Shown here piece after piece: positions 11,425 through 23,486 of a stretch of DNA of 64,000 bases. A program made the position numbers and the translations under genes. The stretch covers positions 806,001 to 870,000 of the forward strand of contig JAGYXB010000463.1 of the NCBI GenBank assembly GCA_022495005.1, written 5' to 3'. The DNA comes from Rhyacophila brunnea. Taxonomy: Eukaryota > Arthropoda > Insecta > Trichoptera > Rhyacophilidae. Position 1 is the first letter of the stretch, and every line of letters starts with the position of its first letter. The notes below the pieces were generated by a model that did not search any database, was not told the origin of the DNA, and saw nothing but the letters and a program-made list of their open reading frames with translations.

Positions 11425-11780
11425 AGACACCCCCGTTGGAATCGAACCTGCATCTCTCGGGTATTGCGCCCACAGACCACTATGCTAAAGGAGTCATACT
11501 TAATTGCGACAAATTTTAAATAAAGGCTTTTAATAATCTCTGAAGCGTTTTTCCAAATTGAGCTACTATTGGCGATCGGCTTTTGTATTTTAAATCACAG
11601 TAGGTATTACTTTTATTACGAACCGACGTCACGGATCACTCCAATATTTTTTGTTGTAACTTACTTGAACTTGCTAATAATTTGTAATTAACTTTTTTTT
11701 ATTCAACGAATAATTCATAAGATTTAAGAATTCTACATTCTAATTATTGAACATACATAATTTTGACAACACTTCTGAGA
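11425..11780 (-). mobile_element. tRNA-like SINE/repeat, family B copy 1
   Basis: Minus-strand reading gives a tRNA-like head: TTTAGCATAGTGGTCTGTGG (A-box-like) and CAGGTTCGATTCCAACGG (B box). The body word ATCGCCAATAGTAGCTCAAT and the distal part with AATTATTCGTTGAATAAA are shared with 35515-35830, and more weakly with 58430-58690. It is distinct in sequence from family A. Confidence 0.65.
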
Positions 11781-11954
11781 AAATATAATAGTATAACCAA
11801 TAGATAGTATTAAGTATATTTGTATGAGGACACTGAATCATTATAAATTTAACAACAATACTTGTCTTTCATAATCGCAAAGACATATTCAAATTCCTAT
11901 TCATCATAAATATTATAGATTCATTGCACTAATCGTCAAACTATTCTCCATCCA

Positions 11955-12160
11955 CCACAGGAGTGAGAAAAAGAGCAGATGTGAATTCACACGCTTTAAA
12001 ATGAGACGAAGTTTCTCTTATTGTCGCGCTGTACGATTTTTTCACAGTGGGAGATTAGTTTGATGAAACAAAAACTTATAATTTAAAGGAACTACGCCTC
12101 GGTTTAAAACGCGGGGATACATTCTCTTTCTCTCACCCATGCAGTAGGCTGGTAGTGATT
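11955..12160. repeat. Imperfect inverted repeat shared with 58285-58345
   Basis: GAGTGAGAAAAAGAGCAGATG at the left is answered by CATTCTCTTTCTCTCACCC near 12120, with GCTTTAAAA and TTTAAAACGC just inside. The same block occurs singly at 58285-58345 (GCGCGCTGATTCACATCTTC). This suggests a foldback copy of a dispersed repeat. Confidence 0.5.
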
Positions 12161-12199
12161 CAATACGATGAACTTATATGGATTTGAACGCGAGGTTTA

Positions 12200-13900
12200 A
12201 GTAATCTGCTTTAAGAAATAAAAATAAGAATAGTTAATGCTTTCCCATTGACATTTCAATGAAATTAAATTATATTATAACCGATTGTACGTTTTTTTAC
12301 ATTTTCACGACTCAATTCATATAAGCCTGTGATGTGACATGATAGGTCGTAGAGCAAACTATTATCAACCAATCCTCGTTAAACTTTGTTGTTACGATAC
12401 TTCGGTAAAACTGACTCGTCTTAAATGGTAATTTACCACTTTAATAGTAAACAACTTAACTCGGAAGTAAATTATAGCTAGTTTATTAAATAAGAAGTCT
12501 CTACAGAAGTAAATAAATTACTAAACTGATAGGTACGGCAAGTAAATTATAACGGAAGACGAAAACGGCACAATGGCTGGGTTAATTAAATGAAACATGG
12601 GAAAGTACAGAGATAAGGGTAGTAAATAAGAACAAAGGAGAAGGTCGATTTATATTAATTTATACTAGCAGAATCGTCGGCCGATGCCGGCTATTCTGCT
12701 ACATTACTCCATAAGTGAATCAAGAAAGGACTTGCAGAAAAGGTAGATTAAAATATATACTTATCGTATATCATTCTACACGTCTTATGGTAATAATTAA
12801 TTAATATTATTTTCTACAAGAAAAATATTGAAAATTAAATGTATGTGAATTTACCAGATAACGGTTATTAAAAATCTATGATAAATAAAATATTAATTAC
12901 TTATAGTAATTAATTTAACGTTTTAGGAGTGCAGCTCCGCCTTACTGTTCATTCGTCAAAAGATCGCCCTGATTGTGGCTGAGCTCCGTTAGGGGATGGC
13001 ACGATACAAAAAAGCGATTTATTTGACAGCTTTGATTATCTACCGATTACACACTTCTATTTAATATCTAACAGAAAATGGGTACTTTTTCGAAAACGCA
13101 ATAAATATCTGACAAAAATTTATAAGAATCACTCTAATTGCAATATATGTATAGTTCAGTTTCAAGTACTTACATGCATATCTATGTATTTATAACAATA
13201 ATCTTAAAAAAATTACAAGATAAAAAGAACTTTTTATATACCACGTTTTTAAATTTTCTGTTGAATCATATAAACTTGACAATTTTATGTATTAATAATT
13301 TAGGACAAATAAGGCAATTGTCAACAAATCATTTTTTTGCTATTTTGCAACAAACAAACAAATATAGAATACTGAAATGTCATTTTGATTTCCATAGTAA
13401 CGCACGTATATATTAATAATTTAGTTCCTAGGACCACCCCTCAGCAACCAATAATAGTGGATTGGATTACGGATTTATTCCGAAATAACTTTTTATACAA
13501 AACAAAATTAACTGAAAATGAATTCAATTCCACTTAAAGATGGCTAAAAGTATTAAAAGAATGCATTGGCATCGTGTTCTGATATATTCTACAAGTTTCA
13601 AATTTATTTTATTTTATTCTAGTCGAGAAGTTAGTTAAAAATCGATTGCAAGATTTGTACTGGATAAACAACCACCGGACAAACAAGAATACGAGCTAAG
13701 AAAAACGTGGTAAAATATTAAATTATCTTTAATTTTACAAATCAACGTAGTTTGGAAATTAATCTTTATTACAATGCAGGTTGAATTCATTTACCCATCA
13801 CTTTCATGTGTATTAATCTATTATACTTTTTTAACACTACGATAGGACATAGGTTCCAATAATATTAGTACATATAGTGAAACAGTATTAGTAATTAGTT
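12200..13900. other. A/T-rich stretch without supported genes
   Basis: I see no exon-like or element-like structure here apart from runs of A/T. The 92-codon open stretch at 13138-13416 is Asn/Ile/Phe/Leu-rich, as expected of A/T-rich noncoding DNA, and resembles nothing I know. Confidence 0.4.
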
Positions 13901-13904
13901 AGAG

Positions 13905-14030
13905 AATCACAAACACCCAAGCTTTGAGAAAATCACATAAATATATTGTGACCTAACCAAAAATAGAACTCGGGGCTTCCGGGTGAAAGGCCAGTGCCTT
14001 GCGCCTTATGCCTACGTCATAATAATATAG
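13905..14030 (-). mobile_element. tRNA-like SINE, family C copy 1
   Basis: It shares CACAAACACCCAAGCTTTGAG and the block GGAAGGCCAGCGC (here GTGAAAGGCCAGTGCC) with 59045-59165. On the minus strand the latter copy has A-box-like GTGGTGCAGTGCGCAAAGCG and B-box-like GGTTTCGATTCG. This copy is more diverged in the head. Confidence 0.55.
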
Positions 14031-14377
14031 TGACGGACTTCCGGCCGGGTCTATTTATATAAATGAGAGCTCTAACATTCTTGGTAGTATTGACCTGTGT
14101 GTTTTTGCCTAATAATTTAGACTTAGAAATTGGGAGCATCAGGTGCGGAAGTAACCTGCCATTGATGATGCCAATTGGGAGGGCAATAACTGTGTTTTAT
14201 CTGTTATGTTTGATTTAATCGATAATTATTATTCTGTGGCTTGCCTACTAAAACTGTTGTATCTAGTATGTTATTTGTTTGACGATGTCTACAAATAAGA
14301 AATACACTGCAATAATTGTATTTGTACGTATCAAAGAAATGTGAAAAGTCCGTTTTTAAATTTTACTATAAACACGT

Positions 14378-15690
14378 TTAAGGGGGGACGTGCTCGTCGT
14401 AGGTCAAAATTGAGTTTTTATTGTATTTTCAAACCATGATCCTGGACACTCCTTAAACGTTGTAGATAATCTATTTATATAATTTTGAAGCCTTATTATT
14501 CCTCATATTTATTTTAAACATTTGATAACTGCATAAAGTATTTTTGTTACATAACATAGTATTTTTTTAAACCTCTCGCTCTAATGTTTTAGAATATAGT
14601 CATATTTCGGTACATAACTGTGCAGTGGTATTAAGATTTTTTACATTTAGAAATTTTTAAACGCATTTATAAAACCATTAGTACAATTTATGACGAGATA
14701 ATTTTTGTAAAATATTCACGATAAACAATTATATTGATAATCTCTGTGATCAAAAATTTGACAAGAATTAGGCATTTTATTATTCAAAAAATCGGCAAGA
14801 TTAACACATTTGAAGATGATTCTAAAAATACTTATTATAAGCTATGTCTTTGACCATTCAAGTGTGATAAACATCTTATGAATAATGATTGCTTTATAAT
14901 AATTATTGACCTAAGAATAAGGTAGTGTTTTTTAGAAATACGCCATTTCTTTTGTCATTCCCCAGTGGTTAAGCTACAACATACGGCCGTAGCCTTAAAT
15001 TGACAAACTTAAATTAAAGTAGGGAGTAAAATGATATTGACGCGCGTGTTTGTCATTATAGTTTGTCAATTTATGGCTACGGCCGTATGTTGTAGCTTAA
15101 CCACTGGGGAATGCCAAAAGAAATGGCGTATTTTAAAAAAACACTACCTTATTCTTAGGTCAATAATTATTATAAAGCAATAATTATTCGTAAGATGTTT
15201 ATCACACTTGAATGGTCAAAGATATTGCTTATAATGAATATCTTTAGAATTATCTTTAAATGTGTTAATCTTGCCAATTTTTGAATAATAAAATGCCTAA
15301 TTCTTGTCAAATTTGGGATCACAGAGATTATCAATATAATTTTTTATCGTGAATATTTTACAAAAATTATCTCGTCATAAATTATTCTAATGGTTTTATA
15401 AATGCGTTTAAAATTCATAAATGTAAAAAATTTTAACACCACTGCACAGTTATGTACCGAAATATGACTATATTCTAAAACATTAGAGCGAGAGGTTTAA
15501 AAGAATACTATTTTATATAACAAAAATACTTTATGCAGTCATCAAATGTTTAAAATAAATATGAGGGATAATAAGGCTTCAAAATTATATAAATAGATTA
15601 TCTACAACATTTAAGGAGTGTCCAGGATCATGGTTTTAAAATACAATAAAAACTCAATTTTGACCTACGACGAGCATGTGGGCCGTAAAA
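14378..15690. mobile_element. Long TTAA-type foldback element, near-perfect 1.3-kb palindrome
   Basis: The left arm (about 14382-15008) and right arm (about 15061-15690) are inverted copies over more than 600 bp with only scattered mismatches, around a loop of about 52 bp. Matching landmarks are GACGTGCTCGTCGTAGGTC against GACCTACGACGAGC at the ends and ATACGGCCGTAG against CTACGGCCGTAT beside the loop. TTAA abuts the left end (14378-14381); the right end is eroded (TGTGGGCCGTAAAA). It is the same family as 5102-5599 and 40674-41331 but retains inner sequence they have lost. There is no coding frame. A transcript across it would fold into a long double-stranded hairpin. Confidence 0.85.
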
Positions 15691-15807
15691 TCTGAAGATT
15701 TTTTGTTACATTATCAGTATAGTGTTTCCACCTAGTCTAATTATCGTAGGCTCAAGTAAACTGTATCATGCAGCAGGCATATCGGAAATACCTTGACCAT
15801 AATAAAA

Positions 15808-16022
15808 TGCATTGTATTGTTGTTTTAATTTAATAGAACGCAATTTTTTGTAGTACTTATTCCACTTTTAATTAATAATTTAGGACCGGTTTCATCCGCC
15901 TCAGAGGGACATTTTCAACTCAACTCAACAACAAAGTTGAAAATGTCCTAATTTATTGATTAAAAGTGGAATAAGTACTACAAAAAATTGCGTTTTATTA
16001 AATTAAAACAACAATACAATGC
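15808..16022. mobile_element. Foldback MITE with ~80-bp arms
   Basis: TGCATTGTATTGTTGTTTTA at 15808 is mirrored by TAAAACAACAATACAATGCA ending 16022. The arms continue inward through GCAATTTTTTGTAGTACTTA and CCACTTTTAATTAATAA. An inner stem GGACATTTTCAACT / AGTTGAAAATGTCC (15907-15948) follows. The flanking word CATGAATTGACAGTTAACA just right of it recurs inverted near 40107-40130. No open frame is present. It starts about 120 bp after the long TTAA palindrome. Confidence 0.8.
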
Positions 16023-17089
16023 AGTTCCACCATGAATTGACAGTTAACAAAATAAAAGAAAATAAAATGCATTTTCAATATTTCTACACTCGTATGTACC
16101 CTGATAAACAGTTACAGAAAAGGAAAATAATCAACATTATAAACAAAACTATACAGATTTTACAATAAATGTTTATTTACAGTAATATTTTTCTTTGTAA
16201 TTTCTGTTTGTTTCAGTATATTATATTTATCTTGCAATTTTGTACTACTTATATATAGAGTTTCACTTCAAATATTTTTATTTGAATGTCTTTCAATAAT
16301 ATAGATTCAATCAACTGAAAACATGACTGAGTTTGACATAATGATACATTCAAATCATCGACGTAAAATTACCTCTGACGTGTGAAAGAATCTTAAGAAA
16401 AATTGACGAGAAACAGGCGTGTGCACTTAGAATTGGTCAGTGCTTTGAGATGGGCAAATATTTTTTGTTATTTTATCAGAGGATTCTTTGAAGCATTTTC
16501 ATTGGCACATTTTTTATTTTAAACCTGTTCGTATCTGGATTAGCCAATAAGGAATATTAGATGCTCAGATATTTCGCAAACGTCCAATCGTATAGCCTGG
16601 AATGTTTCATATTGCTTTATGTACTGGCAGAAATGTCTTCCGATATAGAAAACGAGGTATGTAAAAAAATGTTTCACGATACTCTTGTATAGATAAATAA
16701 AATATATTATTTTTATTTCAATGTAAAATACGCTCTATTCTTCCACAGTGACAGCTTTCACGAAGCGCTGGATATAATAAAATTGATTTCTCAGAAGAAA
16801 AACAAATTATAATTTCTCGACTTTTTCGTTTCTCTAGATTCTAAAATTCAAGATTTTTTTTTTCTCAAGAATTCAAGCCGGGTTTATTGATGTTTTGATA
16901 TATCGAGAATTCTCGCGCAATATTATTATTGATTTTATTAACCCACCTGGCGTATTTTTTTCCGTTGAGAACTTATTTAAGCTCTCTTGCTCAAGATTTT
17001 TTTACCAGAAAAAAATAAAGGGATTCCGTTTCTAATCATAGTTGGCTACTTTTTGACATTTCAATTAATTTTTTCCTTAATAAATAAAA

Positions 17090-17168
17090 ATATCCATTTC
17101 TCGTAAAAACCAAACTCTATCCTGTAGAGGCCGATAATTATTATGATCTTCTTAGGATCGGACATGGT
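17090..17168 (+). mobile_element. tRNA-derived SINE, family A, tail-only fragment
   Basis: The segment matches only the tRNA-unrelated body in sense orientation: ATCCATTTCTCGTAAAAACC, TGTAGAGGCC, then TTAGGATCGGACATGGTCAA and an A-rich end. The tRNA head is missing, as expected from 5' truncation. Confidence 0.75.
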
Positions 17169-18351
17169 CAAAAATAAGACGTTAGTGGTTGGTATAATGT
17201 TACCATGGGTTTCTAGCGGTAGAATATTTGGTAGTATCTCCATGTATCGACTGATAACGGAGAGCTACTCAAGTCTGTGCGACCTCAAGAAAGAGGGTTT
17301 CTAGATTAAATTTAAATAACATTGGTAATATTCTTGAGTGTCATCGAAAAAAGTTTTTCTCTTTTCTCTCAGGATTACTACTTGTGTGTTGTTATGTTGT
17401 ATGTGTTTTTCTTTTTTTAAACACTTTCATTAACTCTCCAATATATTATTTATTATTCGATTTAATTTAATTTGATTTAAATATTATGCTTTTTGTACCC
17501 GCCTGTTATTGTGACCAGCATGTCATATTATTTTATTTTAAATTCTCATTATACTATATCTCTGTGATTGATCCTGTTGGTTGACCCAAATAAAATAAAA
17601 TAAAAAAATCCAGCATAATTTTGAAAAGTTCTTCTTGTTTGTTATACTTTAAAATGTGTGGAGACGTTCTTCATGATGGATGGAAGTCATGGCTCCACAT
17701 AACACAATAATTGCAATAAAGACATTTTGTTTTTATTTTAAGCAACGCATTTTCTTTACAAATAATCCATCTGAGTGCAAATATAATCATCTACCAGAAA
17801 AATCCTGTTAATTGGGGGCTTTATTTGCAGTAAATTAATATTTATTTTATATTATAAATAATATTGCTGCATTAATTATTATAATCTTCACACTGACACA
17901 AATGAATGACAATAAGTCTCAAAATCAAAAATGTATTCCACAAGAGTGCATACACGTTTTAACATTTATGGAGAACATAATAATATGATGTTCAGTTCGA
18001 TTGAAAATTGAAAATGAAGCGTCCCTATTATAGTGACCATAACGTATTTTTCTTCAATTCGAAAAAAAATATGTATTTTTGAAAAATTAACAATATTTTC
18101 TGGACTATAGGCATAAATATTATTATTCCGTTTAAATTAATTTTAAATATTTCATATTAGTCTTTGTTCTGTTTTAACAATATCTGATAAGCTACAGATA
18201 CTTTCGGCCAAGCTGAAATATATCGTCATAATGTTCCAACTTTCCACATAGTGAATGAAAGAAAAAATATATCAAACGATTTTGCGTTTAATAACCTTCA
18301 ATCATAACATTGTAAGGCAGGCTGTTCAACTTTTCTTTATTTTCTCTTACA

Positions 18352-18371
18352 AAAACACACACACACACACT
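18352..18371. repeat. (CA)n microsatellite
   Basis: About eight CA units in a row, with no flanking structure. Confidence 0.8.
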
Positions 18372-19009
18372 TTTATTTCGTATTAGGAAAGCACGTTTTA
18401 TATTATTCATTGTCTAATAAGAGTAAAATCATACGTCCTTTGTTGAAGTTGAATATCAAAATGGATACTTAATAACGATGTTTTAATGGCGTATTATAAT
18501 ATTATTATGCTTCCACGAAGTAAAAGTCAATACTTATACCATTTTAATCAGAAAAATAATATTATTTTTATGAATACTTATTAAAGTTTATACGTAGTAA
18601 GACGTCAGAAATAAAAAATAGGACATACTGTCCCTGTCTTTTGACGTGGCACTGACAATGCGCCAACATTGCCAACTAAGCGTTTTTCTTACCAGATCTA
18701 ACATTTTTGAACAGTTTGGAAAATCCGCATCTGGCGTAGGGCGTTCTATTTAACGTTTTCCGACACTGCAAATAGTTTCTAGACACTTTTCGTGGCATAT
18801 AGTATATTTTCTTACCCTATCTGACGTATTTTTGTAAATGACAGTTGATAATATTGTTCTGCATTAAAATTTAATGTTGCGAGAGAAATGTCAAAGCGGG
18901 ACAGCAGGTATATTCCAGCCAGGGCTGACAATATATGACAATATAATATATGGTTGTGCGATGCAATTTTTGATTATTGTCGACATTCGAGTCCACAATT
19001 CTACATAGC

Positions 19010-19195
19010 AACATAAAAGTGGGTGTATTATAAATACAAAAAATCGCTAAAAATACCCTTCATTTTACCTCGAACACCATTTGGAATAACTGTAGATCAT
19101 CACACTGCCTTTATCCTTCACGATAGGTAGGTGGGCCGCAAAATTTCCTAGCCTGGGGGCCCGCTTCGGGGTGTGGGGGCCATGATTCCAGCTAT
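19010..19195. mobile_element. Fragment of the CAGTGGCGCACCCAGG hAT family
   Basis: Words including GATAGGTAGGTGGGCC, CCTAGCCTGGGGGCCCG and GGGGGCCATG parallel the interior of the hAT-type element at 42020-42847 (GGTAGGTAGGGGGCCC, CTAGCC, AGGGGCCC). Neither terminal repeat is present, so this is an internal remnant. Confidence 0.55.
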
Positions 19196-19466
19196 ATGTA
19201 ATCCTAATTCGGATCCAGTATAATTAAATGTACCTAATTGAAGTTATTGATAGTTAATGTCTAAAAATGATTGTCAATATTAACTGGATTTGTAACACCT
19301 CAGAGAGTAATGGTTTTCCATGAAGCAGACGAGGCCAATGTTTCGTCATAAGCTCCAAAATCAAACAACACGAGAATTGCAACATTTTTTGCAAAGGGTC
19401 CTCCAAATTTGTCAGCGCCTCGGAATCCAAATAAGTAGATAAATCACTAATGATCTGAGATGCATA

Positions 19467-21417
19467 GGGGAGAGCAGGTAGGATTCGTACACTTTTTACT
19501 CTAAGCCGTATAAAAACAAAACTGTAAGATATTTTTAAATAACTTCAATGCTGTTATATATCAAATATATTTGGCTTTAATAATAGTGAAGTATAGTTTA
19601 GATACAAATCAGCATGGCGAAGCTACGGTAACTTTTCTGAAAAATGGAAAACGTACGAAACTACCCCACACGTGGGGTAGCTTCGTACATAGTGTGGGGC
19701 ACATTCGTACATAATGGGGAACCTTCGTACAGTCAAAGAAAATGCTATTTATTCAATGTAATATAATCATGTATTGAGATCAAAGCTAACACAGAATCAG
19801 TCTTCATGTAATAATAATTAACAGTTATTGTTTTTAAAGTGCTTATAACTACTTAGTCATGAAAACATAACACTTTTATTTATTTTTTTGTTAATAAAGG
19901 AACGAATAAACCAACATTATAAAATTAACCATTAGAGTAATAGGTCTTAATCGTATTTAATAGTTGTACTATCCAACATTATAATATATAGATCGGTCTT
20001 TTTCGAAGCTAAATATTATCCGGGCTGTTGCTGTAAAAGCAGATTTTGATAGCGGGAAAACACATACCACATCTGATATGTAAACTGTTCCTTCATCTTT
20101 GGTAGTGGGAAAGACAAATTTCCAGGTATGAGGCTTCTTCCTCAAAAATGAAACTTTGTATTCAACGGGACTATATTTTTTAAGCGCCTGCCCAAGATAA
20201 TTTAAACGGTCTTTGTTTTCTTAAACTCTACTATCACAAAGCGTTCTTCTTTGATGTTCTCTGACGTAACTGGAGTTTCATTGTCAGTATCCGATCCTTC
20301 AGACGTCTCTTCGATGAGAGAACAAGAACTTTCTCTTAAACTCATATTAGCCTCATCCTCACGATCAGTTTCATCCTGACTATCAGTCTTTACAGTTTTA
20401 TTTTGCCTCTTTGGTTTAGTTGTCCCTGAAGTTTTCTTCTGTCTCTTTGTTTTGGTTCTTGTATCTGACAGTAAATGTAATGCTCGCTTCATCTCCTTAG
20501 CCCTTTGTTTCCTCTCTTGCTCTTGCTTCTTCAACTGTTTTGCTTTTTCTATTTCTTCTAGTCTATTTTTTTCAGGGGTATCTGTATATATTCTCGATTT
20601 TCCTGGTAGTTTTCCTTTCTTCGACTTTTTAACGCATTTTTGTCCACTCTGGGATAAGGCCGGATAATTTCTGGAGTTATTAATCCTACAGTTGATGAAG
20701 ATGCAGGTGCAGTTGTAGGTGATAGCAAGGAGGGTGATACTGGCGCTGAGCTCCATGAAAGATCTTGTTGAGTAATCTCTGTTTCTGCAGGTAGAGTTTC
20801 TGGCACATTGGCATCTTGGCCCGCTGTAGAAGTTGATTGTCCACCTTACGTGGATTCTAACGGCTGCATCTTGCATCATTGCATCTTCATCAACGTCTCC
20901 TGTTCCTGTCCCCTTTTTCACATATATTCGCGGCATGGTTCTGTAACAATAATATTTCTGGTGGACAATCTTTCTACTGCCACGCAGTTAGGAATGGGGA
21001 ACATTCGTACAGTACGAATCTACCCCACTCATAACTGCACGAAGGTACCCCAAACCGAGAAATCAACAAATTAATTGAAAATAAAAATAACCGCTATAGT
21101 TAGCCTAAAATGACTATTTACATATTAAACAAAGTTATCACTTCATAAACTATACTAAGTCACTTATAACATTCGTGCAAAACTTATAACAGTTAAGCGT
21201 GTTCAAAAGTGAATACAAAAAATACTTACGTAGAGCGAAAACACGTATCGGCATGCTCCGTCGAAGCTGTTGGCCGCACTGATGCCCTGCCCCGCGGTTA
21301 CACTATGCGTATGAGCGGGAGTCTTACACACAAACGTGAGCACGCCAAAGAATTGGATAGTGAAGATATCGCCACTGTACGAATGCTCCCTGTGTACGAA
21401 TCCTACCTGCTCTCCCC
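19467..21417 (-). mobile_element. Complete, internally deleted pogo/Tigger-like DNA transposon
   Basis: The ends are 26-bp perfect inverted repeats beginning GGGGAGAGCAGGTAGGATTC, with TA directly outside both (19465-19466 and 21418-21419), the target duplication of the Tc1/mariner-pogo superfamily. Many subterminal copies of GTACGAA/TTCGTAC occur near both ends (for example 19650-19735 and 21005-21020), likely transposase binding sites. The only coding remnant is the minus-strand frame at 20202-20936, which has pogo-like ends but no catalytic core. The element is therefore a non-autonomous deletion derivative of about 1.95 kb. Identical ends suggest a fairly recent insertion. Confidence 0.85.
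20202..20936 (-). pseudogene. Truncated pogo-like transposase (N-terminus joined to C-terminal tail, DDE core lost)
   Basis: The 244-residue frame starts MPRIYVKKG, typical of the N-terminus of insect pogo/jerky-like transposases. After about residue 25 it departs into non-homologous sequence. In a neighbouring minus-strand frame (20558-20806) the reading LITPEIIRPYPRVDK appears, like the 'P-E-x-I-x-P-x-P' linker that precedes the tail in this family. The main frame then resumes with GKSRIYTDTPEKNRLEEIEK, a conserved tail motif, followed by a Lys/Gln/Glu-rich coiled region and an acidic Ser/Thr-rich end (TDNETPVTSE). The whole helix-turn-helix and DDE domain is missing and at least one frameshift is present, so it cannot be an active transposase. 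If expressed, the charged tail could still be made. Confidence 0.7.
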
Positions 21418-22454
21418 TACTGCTAATAAACTTCGACTAATAGTTTAATCGGTAAAAAAAATACCGCTGGGACTTTGATGTGGGTTCAAAACCAATTCGA
21501 TACAGACATTTTAAATTTTTTTATGGTATTCCATTGTTTCTGAAATTGTCCGAAATTATGAATGAAGTTTTTTTTTAATTTGTGTTTAATTAAGATATGT
21601 TTGATTAATTAAATAAGTATAATATACAATTAGAATACATATTTTAAAATCTGTTTGAGTGTAAATTAATTAGTTTTCAAAGATAAAATAAATATATTGA
21701 CACTAGACGGTAATTTCTGAATTTGGGTTAAATAGCGACATGATTACTTTTTCTTAGAAAGAGATCAATGAAACGAGTATGACTAGATTTAATAATGTAT
21801 GTTTTGTATCAGTCGACTGTCTCTTTGAAGAGAACAAAACCGGTCGTGATTAGTATTAGAATATAATATATTCCATATTATGGAATAAGTACGTAATATA
21901 TATTATGTTTTGTTTCAATTGATAAAATATAATTGTTTCCTAAAATATAGAAAGAGTTTTCTATAAAATAGCTTTTCATATTATATAATTATGGATAATT
22001 CTATTTTTGATTATATTATCCAATGCACAATGTACATTTTGTCCTCACTGTTCAATTGTTACTTTGACTTTAGTTTCTCTTACTAAATGTATGTACGTAA
22101 GTGTTTGTACGTACTGTTGTAATAGAATGATTACATAATACATTATTAGCGGACTAGACTGTAAGAATTACATTAAAAGTGGATGGCCTATCACTCAAGA
22201 AGTAAAAGGGATAACTTATTTCCTAATACCACCATCGTTAACGTTGGCAATGACATCCAAAAACCTTTTTCCTTTGATAAAGTGAGCCTAAGTAAATCTT
22301 CTATTAAAGTAAGCCCAGTCAGACTTTTTCACACCGAGAGTTTCTTCTAATTTTCCCGAAGTGTCGTGGACAACAATATTATTTGCAGAGTAATAAAAAT
22401 CATATTAAAAATTATACTGTATGATCATATTATACCACTATTACTACTTCAACA

Positions 22455-22672
22455 TGTTTGATTCTTAGAGGATCATATTATGGGCCTCCACAGAGTGGAT
22501 GATGTATTAATAGATTTTGTTTTTACGATAAATGGATGTTAGCTATTTGCTCGATCTGTTAGGTCCGTACTCTGATTACAAACAATATGTGTATTTGATA
22601 GGCCCAGGATTCGAGCCTGAGACCCACAATATTATAAGTCGACGCTTAAGCCATGTGGCCATCGTGGCCATA
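22455..22672 (-). mobile_element. tRNA-derived SINE, family A copy 4
   Basis: Full-length but diverged: it contains GGCCTCCACAGAGTGGATG, AAATGGATGTTAGC and, in the head, ATTCGAGCCTGAGACCC and TAAGCCATGTGGCCATCGTGG. The B box has decayed by a couple of bases (GGCTCGAATCC on the minus strand). Confidence 0.8.
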
Positions 22673-23486
22673 TAAGGACTCAATAATTTATTTCTTATCT
22701 AATATTATATTGATATTTATTGAAATCGTGAAAATTCCTTAAGTAACCTTACGGTGGAGACTCAATGCTGGTATTTATATAACTACTTGTGGTGCAATAG
22801 GTTACAGCTACTGCATACCCACCAGTAGTTGCAGCTACAAACAAGGTATTCTTCAGAAGAATGAAAGCGAGGAGTGTCTGGGTGTGAGGTATGTATGAGC
22901 GAAATGCACACGTGGCATTGTGTGTATACTAGACGCATTTGACGTAGGCTACGCAGTCTGTGCGAAGATCAACTACAAACAGCATGGCAAATCCGCAGTG
23001 TATGGTGACCATAATTATTGCATTCTCAGTCTTAGAAAAGTTTGTATGTATAATATGTGCAATAAAATTCTATAGAACGCAAGAAGATTGGACCCCAGCA
23101 TAGCTTCATCGTTCTTTTAATAAAAATATTTAGGACCGACCGGAAGTAAACGCGCTAAAAATGCTCATACGACTTCTCATATCTAATGTTCAAATTCTTT
23201 GATTGAGGGTGACCTGAATTATTTAATGTGGACAATTCTTTCCCGATTATTCAACTGTAGAAAATATCCACCTTTCAAGCCAAATAGAGTATATTAATCG
23301 AAATGAATAAACTGAATAAAGATTCAAATAATAAAACCACAACAAGAAAATTACTTAAGAGTTTCAGGCATTGAACAGTTTGCAGATCGCGTATTGTTGT
23401 GATTATTTAGGTATTAGGTAATGATTATTATATTTTAATCAAAGTAGGCTCATACTAAACATAAATAAGTACTTATTCCCAGAGCG

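Larger units (their letters stand above)
16023..19009. other. A/T-rich stretch with repeat fragments only
   Basis: No gene is supported. It contains a SINE tail (17090-17168), a possible LINE 3' tail ending in repeated AATAA units near 17590-17612, and a (CA)n run near 18355-18371. Remaining open stretches are short and lack coding composition. Confidence 0.45.

Noticed and set aside
20452..21074. Plus-strand frames of 71 and 88 codons inside the pogo-like element
   Set aside because: Reverse-strand shadows of the transposase remnant; Cys/Phe/Ser-rich composition comes from Lys/Glu codons read backwards.
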